Source of the DNA: Pseudomonas akapageensis
GTDB lineage: Bacteria; Pseudomonadota; Gammaproteobacteria; Pseudomonadales; Pseudomonadaceae
Reading direction: 5' to 3'
Assembly (NCBI RefSeq): GCF_011355085.1
Contig: NZ_VXCP01000029.1
Span: 19,817-83,816 of the forward strand
DNA length: 64,000 nucleotides
A program made the position numbers and the translations under genes. This document shows positions 15,726-24,544 of the stretch, in pieces (within the stretch, counting starts at the first letter, position 1; each line of letters starts with the position of its first letter). Below the pieces are notes generated by a model. It was not told the DNA's origin. It made no database searches and worked only from the letters and a program-made list of their open reading frames with translations.

Positions 15726-17304
15726 CCGCTACGCGCTGTGCTGTCGCGTGCAAGGTGTTCTTGGCCACCTTGCCCGCGGCATTGAGCGGTAACTCGGTGA
15801 CGAACTCCACACTGCGCGGCACCTTGTAGTTGGCCATGCGCTGGCGGCACCACTCGATCAAGGCGTCGGCCGTGATGGCGGCGTCCGGGCGTGCAACCAA
15901 ATAGGCCTTGCCCACTTCCCCCAGCCGGGTGTCGACAACGCCAATGACAGCGACCTGGGCGATCGCCTCGTGTTCCATGAGAAGGCGTTCCACTTCTGCC
16001 GGGTAGCAATTGAAACCACCGACGATGAACATGTCCTTGAGCCGATCGGTGATCTGCAGGTAACCGCGCTCGTCGAGCACGCCCACGTCCCCCGTGTGCA
16101 GCCAACCCTGTTCATCGATGGCATCGGCACTGGCCTGGGCATCGTCGAAATAACCTTGCATCAGGTTGTAGCCGCGAATCAGCACTTCGCCCGGCTGCCC
16201 GCTCGGTAGCCGTTGTCCCTGGGCATCCACGCAACGAATTTCGATACCGTCCAGGGGGCGGCCGCAGGTGCCGGCAATGGTCTGCAGATCATCCCCGGGC
16301 CTGCAGACCGTGGCCAACCCGCAGCATTCGGTGAGACCGTAGGCCGTAATAACGCTCTCGAAACCCAACTCTTCGCACATCCGCTGGATCAGCACGGGCG
16401 GTACCGACGCCGCGCCGGTGACCGCCACGCGCAACGAGGAGAGATGGAAATCCCTGCGCCGCGGGTGGTCCAGCATGGCGATATACAGTGTCGGCGGTCC
16501 GGGCAGGAACGTCACCCGGTCGCGCTCGACCCGCTGCAGCACGGCTTCGGCATCGAAGGTTCGCTGAGGCAGGATGGTCGCCCCGCTGACCAGCGCCGCG
16601 AGCCAACCTGCCTTGAAGCCGAAGCTGTGGAAGAACGGGCTGACAATCAGATAGCGGTCGCCGGCCTGCAGGCCGACGATCTCGCTCCAGCTGTCGAACA
16701 GCCGCAGGTTCTGGCCCTGGGCGCAGAGCACGCCCTTGGGGTAGCCGGTGGTGCCTGAGGTGAACATCAGGTCGCACAGAGTGTCGGCGTCCAGGGTAGC
16801 GATGCGCTGGTCCAGCACCGACTCGGACACCTGTTCGGCAAGGGCGAGAAACGCCTGCCAGCCACTGGCCTCGACCCGCGCCTGCTCCAGCACAATGGTC
16901 CGCCGCAAGTGCGGAAGCGTCTGGCCGAGCAGTTGGTCGGGGTAGTAGGTGCCGAGAAACTCGCCAACGCTGAACAACAGCCCTGCGCTGCTGCGCCCCA
17001 GGATATCGGCGGCCTCGGAAGCTTTCAGGCGGGTGTTCAAGGGGACCAGGACTGCACCGACCAGCAGACAGCCGAGGGCCGCGACTATCCATTGGTGACA
17101 ATTGGGCGCCCAGATGGCGACTCGATCTCCCGGTTGGACCTCCAGGGCCAGCAAAGCGCGCCCGGCCTGGCGGCTCAGGCGGTAGAGCTCGGCATAGGAG
17201 ATCTGCAGCCCCTGCTCTTCTATCGCGATGCGCTGGTCGTGGGTGCGGGCCGCCAGGGCCAGCATTGCCGCCAGGGTGTGTGGTTTGGCACTTGACGAAC
17301 TCAT
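15718..17304 (-). CDS. AMP-forming acyl-CoA ligase (FadD3-like)
   Basis: This 528-aa ANL-superfamily enzyme carries MFTSGTTGYPKGVL (ATP loop, about residue 185), YGLTECCG (about 325), the hinge region GWLHTGDVG (about 405) and the C-terminal lysine block PLNAAGKVAKNTL (about 508). It would activate a carboxylic acid to its acyl-CoA through an adenylate. It most resembles FadD3-type and medium-chain ligases used on steroid ring or side-chain acids; the exact substrate is inference from the neighbouring KshA/KstD-like genes. Its start overlaps the stop of the OYE gene by 4 bases, so it is the last gene of the long minus-strand operon that starts at the Rieske gene. Confidence 0.85.
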   Translation of the reverse strand: MSSSSAKPHTLAAMLALAARTHDQRIAIEEQGLQISYAELYRLSRQAGRALLALEVQPGDRVAIWAPNCHQWIVAALGCLLVGAVLVPLNTRLKASEAADILGRSSAGLLFSVGEFLGTYYPDQLLGQTLPHLRRTIVLEQARVEASGWQAFLALAEQVSESVLDQRIATLDADTLCDLMFTSGTTGYPKGVLCAQGQNLRLFDSWSEIVGLQAGDRYLIVSPFFHSFGFKAGWLAALVSGATILPQRTFDAEAVLQRVERDRVTFLPGPPTLYIAMLDHPRRRDFHLSSLRVAVTGAASVPPVLIQRMCEELGFESVITAYGLTECCGLATVCRPGDDLQTIAGTCGRPLDGIEIRCVDAQGQRLPSGQPGEVLIRGYNLMQGYFDDAQASADAIDEQGWLHTGDVGVLDERGYLQITDRLKDMFIVGGFNCYPAEVERLLMEHEAIAQVAVIGVVDTRLGEVGKAYLVARPDAAITADALIEWCRQRMANYKVPRSVEFVTELPLNAAGKVAKNTLHATAQRVAVT

Positions 17305-18389
17305 GGCCGGCCATCCTGCGGGTGGGTGAGATAGTCGGTGAAGCCGCGCGCGCCGCTGGTATAGAGGGTGGCGCGATCGAATGCGGCGAGCGGCGCGTGT
17401 TCACGCAGGCGCGCCACCAGGTCGGGGTTGGCGATAAAGTGACGGGCGAAGGACACGGCATCGCCTACCCCATCGTCCAGGGCCTGGACAGCACTGCGAC
17501 CGTCGAAACCGTCGTTGACAATCAACGGGCCGCTGAAGTGGCGACGTACCAGGGCGAAGGCGTCCAGATCCGCTTGCGGCGAACGGCTCACCTGCACATA
17601 CGCCAGGCCGAGGGGATTCACGGCATCGAGCAACGCGCCATAGGTCGCGACCGGGTCGTCGTCCTGCATGTCGTTGTAGGGGTTGGCCGGGCAGATGCGC
17701 AGGCCGACCCGCCCAGCGCCAATGGCCCCGGCCAGGGCCTCCAGGCATTCCACGGTGAAGCGGATGCGTTTGGACAAGGAACCGCCATAACCATCCTGAC
17801 GCTGGTTACTGCAGGCCAGCAGGAACTGCATCGGCAGGTAGCCGCTGCTGCAGTGCAGTTCCACGCCGTCAAAACCTGCCGCCCGGGCATTGAGCGCGGC
17901 CTGGCGGTAGTCCTCGATCACCCTGGCTATTTCATGACCGTGCAGGGCTCGCGGCATGTCCATTGGCACCATGCCGTGACTGTCGCTGTACAGGCTGCCC
18001 TGTGCGGCAATGGCCGAGGGGGCGATGGTCTCGGCGCTCTCGGGCTTGTTGTGCCGGCTGGCGGCCCGGCCCACGTGCATCAGTTGCAGCACCATGCTGG
18101 CGCCCGCCTCGCGCACCGGGCCGGTGACCTGACGCCAGGCCTCGACCTGGCGTGGCGTGACGATACCGGGGGTACGGCAATAGCCCTTGCCGTCCACACT
18201 CGGGTAGGTGCCTTCGGCGATGATCAGGCCGGCGCTGCCGCGCTGGCCGTAGTAGGCCGCATGCAGCTCGGTCGGCGCGTCATCGGCGTCGGCACGGCTG
18301 CGGGTCATCGGCGCCATGACGATACGGTTGGCCAGGCGCAGTTCGCCCAACTGCAGGGGCTCGAATAGTTTGCTCTGCGCAGACGCCAT
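17301..18389 (-). CDS. NADH:flavin oxidoreductase/Old Yellow Enzyme family, atypical active site
   Basis: This 362-aa TIM-barrel flavoprotein has family blocks LANRIVMAPMTRSRA at the N-terminus, APSAIA, RQDGYGGSL and GVGDAVSFARHFIANPDL. OYEs reduce activated C=C bonds with NAD(P)H via FMN. Where most have HxxN or HxxH for binding the substrate carbonyl, this protein reads HCSSGYL, so the second residue of the pair is Ser. The function may therefore differ from NemA/XenA-type reduction. The ATG at 18387-18389 overlaps the SnoaL stop as TGATG; a TTG one codon earlier is unlikely. It is coupled to the ligase downstream. Confidence 0.86.
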   Translation of the reverse strand: MASAQSKLFEPLQLGELRLANRIVMAPMTRSRADADDAPTELHAAYYGQRGSAGLIIAEGTYPSVDGKGYCRTPGIVTPRQVEAWRQVTGPVREAGASMVLQLMHVGRAASRHNKPESAETIAPSAIAAQGSLYSDSHGMVPMDMPRALHGHEIARVIEDYRQAALNARAAGFDGVELHCSSGYLPMQFLLACSNQRQDGYGGSLSKRIRFTVECLEALAGAIGAGRVGLRICPANPYNDMQDDDPVATYGALLDAVNPLGLAYVQVSRSPQADLDAFALVRRHFSGPLIVNDGFDGRSAVQALDDGVGDAVSFARHFIANPDLVARLREHAPLAAFDRATLYTSGARGFTDYLTHPQDGRP

Positions 18390-19018
18390 CAACGAACCCT
18401 CACTCGCGGCGCGGCGGAGCCACGGCGCATGCGCTCGAGGAACGTATCCAGAGGCGCAGGTTCAGCGACCTCTGGCAGCGCGTCGTCGGGCTTGGCGTTC
18501 CAGAACGCCTTCCAGCTCGGCCATAGCTCGTGCCAGGAACCCTCGTAGGGTTCCCTGCCCGGCCAGCGCATCTTCCGTTCGCCGATCGGGGGCTTGTTCA
18601 GGTCGCACGCATACAGGTAGCACGGCAGGCGACGGCGGAAGTACCAGCGCCCGTCGATGCGCTGGTAGTCATCCCAGTAGAGCATTTGCATGATCACCCA
18701 CTCGGGCCCGGTCTCGTGCTCGTTCTTCGAATAGACCACGCCGCTGGCATTGTCCCGGTCCTTGAACTCGATGATATGACCGCCGATATGGTGCGAGGTG
18801 GTACTGAACTGCTGGCGCAGGGTCTCGTCGATCCAGGCCTTGAGGTGGCTGCGGCCGACCCTGTCCTTGCCCACCTTGACGTCTTCGGGGAACAACCCGA
18901 CCCAGGCGTCGAGGTCGCGCATGTCCTGGGCCAGGGCGTACTTGGCCGGCAGCATGCGGATTTCTTCCAGCGACTCCAGGCGGTCGAGGCGCTCCTGCAC
19001 TGTTTGTTCGTTCATCAT
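18389..19018 (-). CDS. SnoaL/NTF2-like protein (209 aa)
   Basis: This protein belongs to the SnoaL-like NTF2 cone fold. It has the family start LDRLESLEEIRMLPAKYALAQDMRDLDAWVGLFPEDV and a later hydrophobic cone strand with HHIGGHIIEFKD. Members include ketosteroid isomerases, dehydratases and ring-hydroxylating dioxygenase small subunits. A hydratase or isomerase role in the catabolic pathway fits the neighbours, but no catalytic residue is certain. There are two adjacent ATG codons (19018 and 19015); GGGAG upstream serves either. It sits between an SDR and the OYE gene in the same operon and is paralogous to the pair at 42656-43789. Confidence 0.8.
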   Translation of the reverse strand: MMNEQTVQERLDRLESLEEIRMLPAKYALAQDMRDLDAWVGLFPEDVKVGKDRVGRSHLKAWIDETLRQQFSTTSHHIGGHIIEFKDRDNASGVVYSKNEHETGPEWVIMQMLYWDDYQRIDGRWYFRRRLPCYLYACDLNKPPIGERKMRWPGREPYEGSWHELWPSWKAFWNAKPDDALPEVAEPAPLDTFLERMRRGSAAPRVRVR

Positions 19019-19033
19019 TGCGCTCCCGTCGGC

Positions 19034-19798
19034 TCAGCGTTGCGAAGAAATATTGCCGCCGTCCACAAGGATCTCTGCAGCGTTGATGTAGCTGGCTTCA
19101 TCCGACAGCAGGAAGCGCACCACGCGGCCGACCTCGTGCGCCTGGCCGAGCCGGCCGAGCAGGATGCGACGCTCGAACTGCCCGGGATGGGCGGCCACCA
19201 CCGGCTCCAGCATCGGCGTCAGGATCTGCCCGGGCGACACCGAGTTGATACGGATGCCATCGCCGCTCAAGGCGTCGGCCAGGGACCGTACCAGCGACAG
19301 CAGGCCCCCTTTGGATGCGCTGTAGGCTGGGATCAGGGCATTGCCCAGGGTGGCGTTGATCGAGGCGATACCCACCACTGCGGCACCGGGATTGGCGCGC
19401 AGATCCGGCAGCATGGCCTGCACCAACAGGGCCATGGCGCGCAGGTTGACGTTCAGCACCTGGTCCCAGCTCTGCGCCGAGAGCTGCTCCAGGCCACTCT
19501 GGTCGACCACTCCGGCGGCATGCACCAGGGCGCCTGGCGCGCCCAGCTCGGCGCGGGTCCTGACCAGTGCCGGGGCAATCGCGTCCGGGTCGCGCAGATC
19601 GATGCCGATGCCCAGGCACGGCACGGCATGCTGCTCGGCGAGCCGGGCAGCGACTGCTTGCGCCTTGTCCTCGAACAGGTCCCAGATCGCCACCGGGCGG
19701 CCGACTGCAGCCAGCGCCGCAGCGCTCGCCGCACCGATGCCGGAGGCGCCGCCGGTGATGACTACCGGGCTTGCAGGTGAATTCAATAGCGTGTTCAC
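19034..19798 (-). CDS. Short-chain dehydrogenase/reductase
   Basis: This 254-aa SDR has TGGASGIG at residue 16, a short VHAAG block in place of NNAG, and the catalytic YSASK near residue 153. The C-terminus ILVDGGNISSQ is typical of the FabG-like branch. It starts with GTG at 19796-19798, overlapping the stop of the next SDR by 4 bases, so translation is coupled. It is the third of three consecutive SDRs between the Rieske and SnoaL genes. It is likely an alcohol dehydrogenase or ketoreductase of the pathway; the substrate is unknown. Confidence 0.88.
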   Translation of the reverse strand: MNTLLNSPASPVVITGGASGIGAASAAALAAVGRPVAIWDLFEDKAQAVAARLAEQHAVPCLGIGIDLRDPDAIAPALVRTRAELGAPGALVHAAGVVDQSGLEQLSAQSWDQVLNVNLRAMALLVQAMLPDLRANPGAAVVGIASINATLGNALIPAYSASKGGLLSLVRSLADALSGDGIRINSVSPGQILTPMLEPVVAAHPGQFERRILLGRLGQAHEVGRVVRFLLSDEASYINAAEILVDGGNISSQR

Positions 19799-20622
19799 AG
19801 GTTCAGATCCCCTTGGGTTGCCCGGTATTCACTGGAGGTTTGCGAGGTGTAATCGGTAGCGCCCACATTGAGTTCGCAGGTCTTGCCACCATCGACGATC
19901 AGGCTTTGCCCAGTGATGTAGGAAGACTCGTCCGAGGCGAGGAAGAGGATGGCGTTGGCGACCTCCTCGGGCTCGCCGATACGCCCCAGCGGCACGGCCC
20001 GCGCGGTGGCGGCGATCATCTGTTCGCTTTGCATGGCCTCGCGCGTGCCCTCGCTCCAGACAATCCCGGGGATCACCACATTGACCCGGATCCTGTCGGC
20101 AGCCCCTTCCAGGGCGACGGCGCGGCTGAAATTGATGACACCGGCCTTGGCCGCACCGTAGGCGCTCAGGCCGGGGCTGCCGAGCAAGCCGGCCACCGAG
20201 CCCATGTTGATGATCGAACCGCCCCGACCCTGCATCGCGCGCATGGCTGCCCGTGTGCCGAAAAAGGCCACGTCGAGGCTGCCGCGCAGGCTCTTGTGCC
20301 AGTCCTCGGTGCTCAGTTGCGCCAACGGCCCCCAGGTGTAGTTCACCGCGTTATTGACCATGACATCCAGGCGACGAAAGCGCTCCAGGGTCCTGGCCAC
20401 CGCCCGCTCCACCGCCTGCTCGTCGGTGACGTCAGTCTGCACCCAGTCGGCCTCCCCGCCCTGCTCGCGAATCTTCGCCGCCATCGTCTCGATGGGTTCG
20501 CGCCTGCGCCCGCAGAGCATCACCCGGGCGCCCTGGGCTGCGAACAATTGCGCCGCTGCGGCGCCGATACCTGTTCCGGCGCCACTGATCAGCGCCACCT
20601 TGCCTTGCAATCTTCCATTCAT
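19795..20622 (-). CDS. Short-chain dehydrogenase/reductase
   Basis: This 275-aa SDR has SGAGTGIG near the start, NNAV at the usual NNAG position, catalytic YGAAK (about residue 156) and the C-terminal SLIVDGG block followed by a ~30-residue tail. It is the middle member of the three-SDR run and is coupled to its neighbour by a 4-base overlap. The tail without family similarity may help substrate choice. I infer a hydroxysteroid- or alicyclic-alcohol-dehydrogenase type role from the context only. Confidence 0.88.
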   Translation of the reverse strand: MNGRLQGKVALISGAGTGIGAAAAQLFAAQGARVMLCGRRREPIETMAAKIREQGGEADWVQTDVTDEQAVERAVARTLERFRRLDVMVNNAVNYTWGPLAQLSTEDWHKSLRGSLDVAFFGTRAAMRAMQGRGGSIINMGSVAGLLGSPGLSAYGAAKAGVINFSRAVALEGAADRIRVNVVIPGIVWSEGTREAMQSEQMIAATARAVPLGRIGEPEEVANAILFLASDESSYITGQSLIVDGGKTCELNVGATDYTSQTSSEYRATQGDLNL

Positions 20623-20635
20623 GGTTACTGTCCTC

Positions 20636-21463
20636 TCAATGCATCAACATGCCGCCACTGGCGGCCAGGGTTTGTCCGGTAAAGCAACTGGAGTCGTCAC
20701 TGGCCAGGAACAGGCAGGTACGGGCGATTTCTTCAGGTTCGAGCAGGCGTCCCAGGGGGATGGCTTGCTGCAGGGCACGAGCCCACTCCTCGGAGATAGA
20801 CTGCATCATCGGCGTGCGGGTCGGCCCCGGGCAGATGGTATTGACCCGGATGCCGCGCGGCCCCAGGTCACGGGCCAGGCATTTGCCCATGCCGAGCAAG
20901 GCGGCCTTGGACGCGCAGTAGGACAGCGGCCCCTCGCCACTGAGCGCGGACAGGCTGGCGATATTGATGATCGAGCCCTTGCTGGCGCAGGCGATCATCA
21001 GGCGCACTGCGGCGCGGCTGCAGTAGAAGGCGCCGTTCAAATTGATGTCCACGATCCGCTGCCAGCCGGCGTCGGTGAGGTCGACGATCATGTCGGTGAA
21101 CACCTCGGGCTCTCTGCCTGCCGCCAATTGCTCGCCGCGCTGGGCCAGGCGCTGCTGGTAAAGCTCGAAGCCATCACCGGGCACCTGCCCCAGCCCCGCG
21201 TTGTTGACCAGCACATCGAGGCGGCCGTAGCGCCGTTCGACTTCCGCAAACATTCGCCTGACTGACTCGCTGTCGGCGATATCGCAGCCCACTGCCAGGC
21301 AGTCGCCGCGCCCGTCGATCATCTGCAGCGTTTGCTGCGCCGCGGTCTGGTCGATGTCCGCAAGCACCACACTGGCGCCTTCGGCAGCGAACAGTGCGGC
21401 GGTCGCACGCCCCATCCCCGATCCCGCCCCGGTTACCAGCGCAACTTTATGTTTGAGCCTCAT
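20636..21463 (-). CDS. Short-chain dehydrogenase/reductase
   Basis: This 275-aa SDR has TGAGSGMG near residue 13, NNAG at about residue 90, catalytic YCASK and the closing block TGQTLAASGGMLMH. It follows the Rieske gene by 39 bases and precedes the next SDR by 13 bases. The insertion around residues 98-125 (GDGFELYQQRLAQRGEQLAAG) lengthens the loop before the catalytic core compared with its neighbours, which may shape a larger substrate pocket. Confidence 0.88.
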   Translation of the reverse strand: MRLKHKVALVTGAGSGMGRATAALFAAEGASVVLADIDQTAAQQTLQMIDGRGDCLAVGCDIADSESVRRMFAEVERRYGRLDVLVNNAGLGQVPGDGFELYQQRLAQRGEQLAAGREPEVFTDMIVDLTDAGWQRIVDINLNGAFYCSRAAVRLMIACASKGSIINIASLSALSGEGPLSYCASKAALLGMGKCLARDLGPRGIRVNTICPGPTRTPMMQSISEEWARALQQAIPLGRLLEPEEIARTCLFLASDDSSCFTGQTLAASGGMLMH

Positions 21464-21502
21464 ACCCGTTTGTCTCCACTGATTGTTGTTTTTGTACGTC
21501 GC

Positions 21503-22585
21503 TCAGATCAGGTGCAGTTCGCTGCGGGCCTGTTCAGGCACCTCATCGAGCTGGCGCCAGATACCGCCCTTGCTTTCGAAAACCTTCATGCGTGGCGCGG
21601 GCAGTTCGGCGACGTCGGTATAAAACTGCTCGTACCACTCACGCAGCTGGTAGACCGGCCCATCGCCCTCGCAGAGCAGCGGCTTGTCGATGCGGGTCTT
21701 GCTGTGCCAGATCTCCACGTCCTGGAAGAACGACGTGTGTGCCTGTTCGGCATAGCCCCGGGCGATGTCCTGGTTGGCCGCCTCGTCGAGCGCCGGGTTC
21801 TTGCGCACCTTGATGGCGTAGCGCAGCTCGAAGCTGTTGTGGTCGATGGGCACATGGCAGTTGAGCAGCAGGGTATCGATCGTCTGCTCCCCTGCGCGGG
21901 CGGTCATCCGGGTAACGTGATAGGCGGGGCCGAAGTAGGCACTGTCGGCGCGCAGGCCGCTGCCGAGCAGCTCACTCTCCTCGCCGTGAAACATCTGCCG
22001 GCCGATATGGCCATCGAAGGTGTTGCAGAAGTAGCTGGCAGGCGATCCGTGCACCGGGCCGAAATGAGCGGCGTCGGCAAGGTTGTCCACCAGTTCGCGG
22101 CAGCTGGTCTGGATCACCATCTTGCGCATCATCCAGTCGGTCCAGTCCGTGGAGAAGCAGGCTTCGATGCGCGGGATCTCCACCAGCGGGTCCGGTGCGT
22201 CGCCTTGCGCGTCGTGCCAGACGAACAGCAACTTGTTCTGCACCAGGGTCGGCCAGGCCTTGACCCGCGCCCGTGGCGGAATGCGTTTGCAGTAGGGAAT
22301 CGATGCACACTTGCCATCGCTGCCCCACTGCCAGTGATGGAAGGGGCAGACCAGGGTACTGCCCTGGACTTCGCCCTTGCTCAGGTCGGCGCCCATGTGC
22401 GGGCAGTAGCCGTCGAGTATGTGCAGCGCGCCCGCCTCGTCGCGATAGGCCACCAGGCGGGTGCCGAAGATGTTGAGTGGGTGGGGCTTGCCATCCGCGT
22501 AGTCGGCGGCCAGGCCCAGGCAGTGCCAGCCGCGGGCGTAGCGTCGTGCCAATACAGGGATCAGAGCGGTGCTCGACATTTCCAT
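21503..22585 (-). CDS. KshA-like Rieske non-heme iron oxygenase, terminal component
   Basis: This 360-aa protein has an N-terminal Rieske domain, CPHMGADLSKG then CPFHHW (C-x-H, 16 residues, C-x2-H; about residues 45-67). The mononuclear iron site D-x2-H-x4-H reads LADAAHFGPVHG (about 165-180). The blocks YARGWHCLGL and LLFVWHD match KshA, the oxygenase of 3-ketosteroid 9-alpha-hydroxylase, more than ring-dioxygenases. No matching reductase (KshB type) is in the window. The ATG at 22583-22585 with AGGAG upstream was chosen over the longer frame to 22810. It is the first gene of the seven-gene operon down to 15718. Confidence 0.86.
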   Translation of the reverse strand: MEMSSTALIPVLARRYARGWHCLGLAADYADGKPHPLNIFGTRLVAYRDEAGALHILDGYCPHMGADLSKGEVQGSTLVCPFHHWQWGSDGKCASIPYCKRIPPRARVKAWPTLVQNKLLFVWHDAQGDAPDPLVEIPRIEACFSTDWTDWMMRKMVIQTSCRELVDNLADAAHFGPVHGSPASYFCNTFDGHIGRQMFHGEESELLGSGLRADSAYFGPAYHVTRMTARAGEQTIDTLLLNCHVPIDHNSFELRYAIKVRKNPALDEAANQDIARGYAEQAHTSFFQDVEIWHSKTRIDKPLLCEGDGPVYQLREWYEQFYTDVAELPAPRMKVFESKGGIWRQLDEVPEQARSELHLI

Positions 22586-22645
22586 GCTGCTCTCCTGAAG
22601 GTGAAGGATGTCGAGGCGAACTATCCTCCCAGCCAGCAGCACCCC

Positions 22646-22665
22646 ACATCCCCGCGCTGGACTAA
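22646..22665 (-). promoter_or_regulatory. Weak catabolic-regulon motif before the Rieske operon
   Basis: On the minus strand TTAGTC-CAGCG-CGGGGATGT shares the TAGTC half and GGATG-like second half with the consensus, with about five mismatches overall. It lies 61 bases before the Rieske ATG, in the orientation of the gene, a similar place to the better sites elsewhere. Confidence 0.3.
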
Positions 22666-22802
22666 CCCCCAAGGGTGACTCGGGTAACTTGCACGTGCCG
22701 ACGTGTGACGCATCCTCCGTTTGAACGATGTCCGCCACATCCCGGCGCGCGAGTCTTGAGCAAAAGCCACGAAATCCGTGGCCCCCAGGATGGGCGACAC
22801 CT

Positions 22803-23957
22803 ATGTACACCGCCGATGTCTCGCTCGATGAGCTCTGTCACATTATCGAGTTGATCTATGAAGGCCCCAGCGAAGCGTTGCCCTGGCAACAGAGCCTCGA
22901 ACAGCTGCGCAGCAGTTTGCAAGCCAGCTACGTGACGCTGATCCTGCGCCCTTCCACGGCCGAAGATCCCGGTTTCATGGTCAATGCCGGCACCGTTTCC
23001 ACCTGGGCGGTCGGCGCCTATGCCAGCACTTACTATGCCCTTGACCCCTTTGTCGGGCTGCCGCCAGGCGAAGTGCACACGGTGGCGGAAATTCTCGGCG
23101 AGGAGCGCTGGCTGAACTCCGCCTTCTACCAGCAATTCAACGCACCGCTGGACGTTTTCCACATCATGGGCGCAGACCTGCGCAGCACCGACGGCAGCGA
23201 GTGCCGCCTGCGCATTTGCCGTCCACGCCGGGACGAAGCCTTCAATAGGGAGGACAAGGCGCTGTGCACGCGCCTGCTGCCGCACTTGCGACGGGCAGTG
23301 GGCCTGCGCAGTCAGCTCAAGCGCAGCGAGGCAGAATGCCAGCTCTACGCCACGGCCGTGGAGCGCCTGCAGATCGGTACATTGATTCTCGACGACAACC
23401 GCAGAGTGCTGGAAATCAATGAAACCGCCAGAGAGCTGCTCGCCGAGGACGATGGTCTCAGACTGGTGGACGGCAGCCTGCAGGCCGCCTGCAATCGCGA
23501 CGACCATGCCTTGCAGCGGCTGATCGGGCAAGTTCAGGAAAAACGCCTGCAACCGGGGCCGAAAATCGCCGAAGCCATTACCCTGAAGCGGCCATTGAGC
23601 GGTGGCAGCCTCGGCGTTGTGGTACAGAGCCTGCCGCGCCCGGAAGGCCCGCAAAGTCGCCTGCCCGCATTGGTGGTCTACCTGCGCAACCCGGAGCGCA
23701 AGGCCTGTGTCCAGCAGCAGACCCTGCGCCAGCTGTTCGGCTTCACCCCCACCGAAGCCGAGCTGACGCTCCAACTGGCCCACGGTCATTCACTGGATGA
23801 AGCAGGCGCGCGGTTGAACATCCGGCGCAACACGGTGAAGACGCACCTGCGCTCTATCTACGCCAAGGCCGGCGTCACCCGGCACACCGAACTGACCCAT
23901 CTGTTGCACAGCAGCGTGGCAGTCCTGGCCGGAACGAGTTCTGCAGAGCATTTGTAG
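22803..23957 (+). CDS. LuxR-family (GerE HTH) transcriptional regulator, paralogue 1
   Basis: This ~384-aa protein has an N-terminal sensor-like region (LALD/PSEALPWQQ...FHIMGADLRS) and a PAS-like middle (TLILDDNRRVLEINETARELL). Its C-terminal LuxR/GerE helix-turn-helix reads FTPTEAELTLQLAHGHSLDEAGARLN followed by TVKTHLRSIYAKAGV. It is divergent from the Rieske operon and is the best candidate for its activator. The ATG at 22803 was chosen over 22728. The protein at 55154-56284 shares the whole architecture and many identical blocks (for example DVFHI-GAD), so the two are paralogues serving the left and right arms. Confidence 0.87.
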   Translation: MYTADVSLDELCHIIELIYEGPSEALPWQQSLEQLRSSLQASYVTLILRPSTAEDPGFMVNAGTVSTWAVGAYASTYYALDPFVGLPPGEVHTVAEILGEERWLNSAFYQQFNAPLDVFHIMGADLRSTDGSECRLRICRPRRDEAFNREDKALCTRLLPHLRRAVGLRSQLKRSEAECQLYATAVERLQIGTLILDDNRRVLEINETARELLAEDDGLRLVDGSLQAACNRDDHALQRLIGQVQEKRLQPGPKIAEAITLKRPLSGGSLGVVVQSLPRPEGPQSRLPALVVYLRNPERKACVQQQTLRQLFGFTPTEAELTLQLAHGHSLDEAGARLNIRRNTVKTHLRSIYAKAGVTRHTELTHLLHSSVAVLAGTSSAEHL

Positions 23958-24140
23958 CCGCTGCCGCCAGGCTGCGCTGGAGTCCCGCAGGGGCTCCCTT
24001 GCAATGTCAACGTTGCATTCGGCCGCTGCGCGGCCGATCGCGGGCAAGCCCGCTCCCACAGAGGTATTACGTACACCGGACTACTGTGGGAGCTGCGGTG
24101 CGGCGATCCGACTTGCCAGCGATGAGGCCCGCAGGGCCTC
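23951..24140. repeat. REP-type palindrome cluster
   Basis: Three Pseudomonas REP-like units occur: GTAGCCGCTGCCGCCAGGCT at 23955, CGGGCAAGCCCGCTCCCACA at 24041-24060, and CTGTGGGAGCTGCGG from 24084. They lie between the LuxR gene and the etfA remnant; no gene is present. Confidence 0.7.
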
Positions 24141-24160
24141 TAATTACCCCAAGGCCAGGA

Positions 24161-24480
24161 TCAAACCAGCCGTTCCAGTTCCGGCACGGCCTCGAACAGG
24201 TCAGCCACCAGGCCGTAATCGGCCACCTGGAAGATCGGCGCTTCTTCGTCCTTGTTGATTTTCCGGCAGTTGGTGGGCATAGGCTGCGTTATCGGCAACC
24301 AGTACCTTGGCAACGCCAGCAATTTTTGCAGCGGCTTCGGCCACAGCGCCAACACCGGCACCGGCCACCAGCACGTGAATGTCGCCACCGATTTTCGCGG
24401 CAGCAGCAACGGTGTTCAGGGTTGCCGGGGCAACGGCAGCATTTTCCTGACCTTGTATAAAGTCAGCGATCACCAGGATA
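24161..24480 (-). pseudogene. etfA: Truncated and frameshifted electron-transfer flavoprotein alpha subunit remnant
   Basis: The first piece reads ILVIADF...APATLNTVAAAAKIGGDI and LVADNAAYAHQLPEN, the N-terminal ~75 residues of EtfA. In another frame INKDEEAPIFQVADYG and LVADLFEAVPELE to a stop at 24161 form its C-terminal ~30 residues. About 200 codons between them, including most of the FAD-binding domain, are gone. The junction at about 24270-24280 shifts the frame. No etfB is beside it. It is a non-functional scar next to the left edge of the aminocyclitol island. Confidence 0.85.
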
Positions 24481-24524
24481 CGCCTATGTGCGGGCCGGCT
24501 GTACCATCCCAGGACAGCAGCCAA

Positions 24525-24544
24525 GTAGTCTGTTTGAGGGATTA
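24525..24544 (+). promoter_or_regulatory. Possible degenerate catabolic-regulon motif before the EthD-like gene
   Basis: GTAGTC-TGTTT-GAGGGATTA keeps the TAGTC half-site and spacing but only five of nine positions in the second half. It lies 133 bases before the EthD-like start; the call is weak. Confidence 0.2.
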
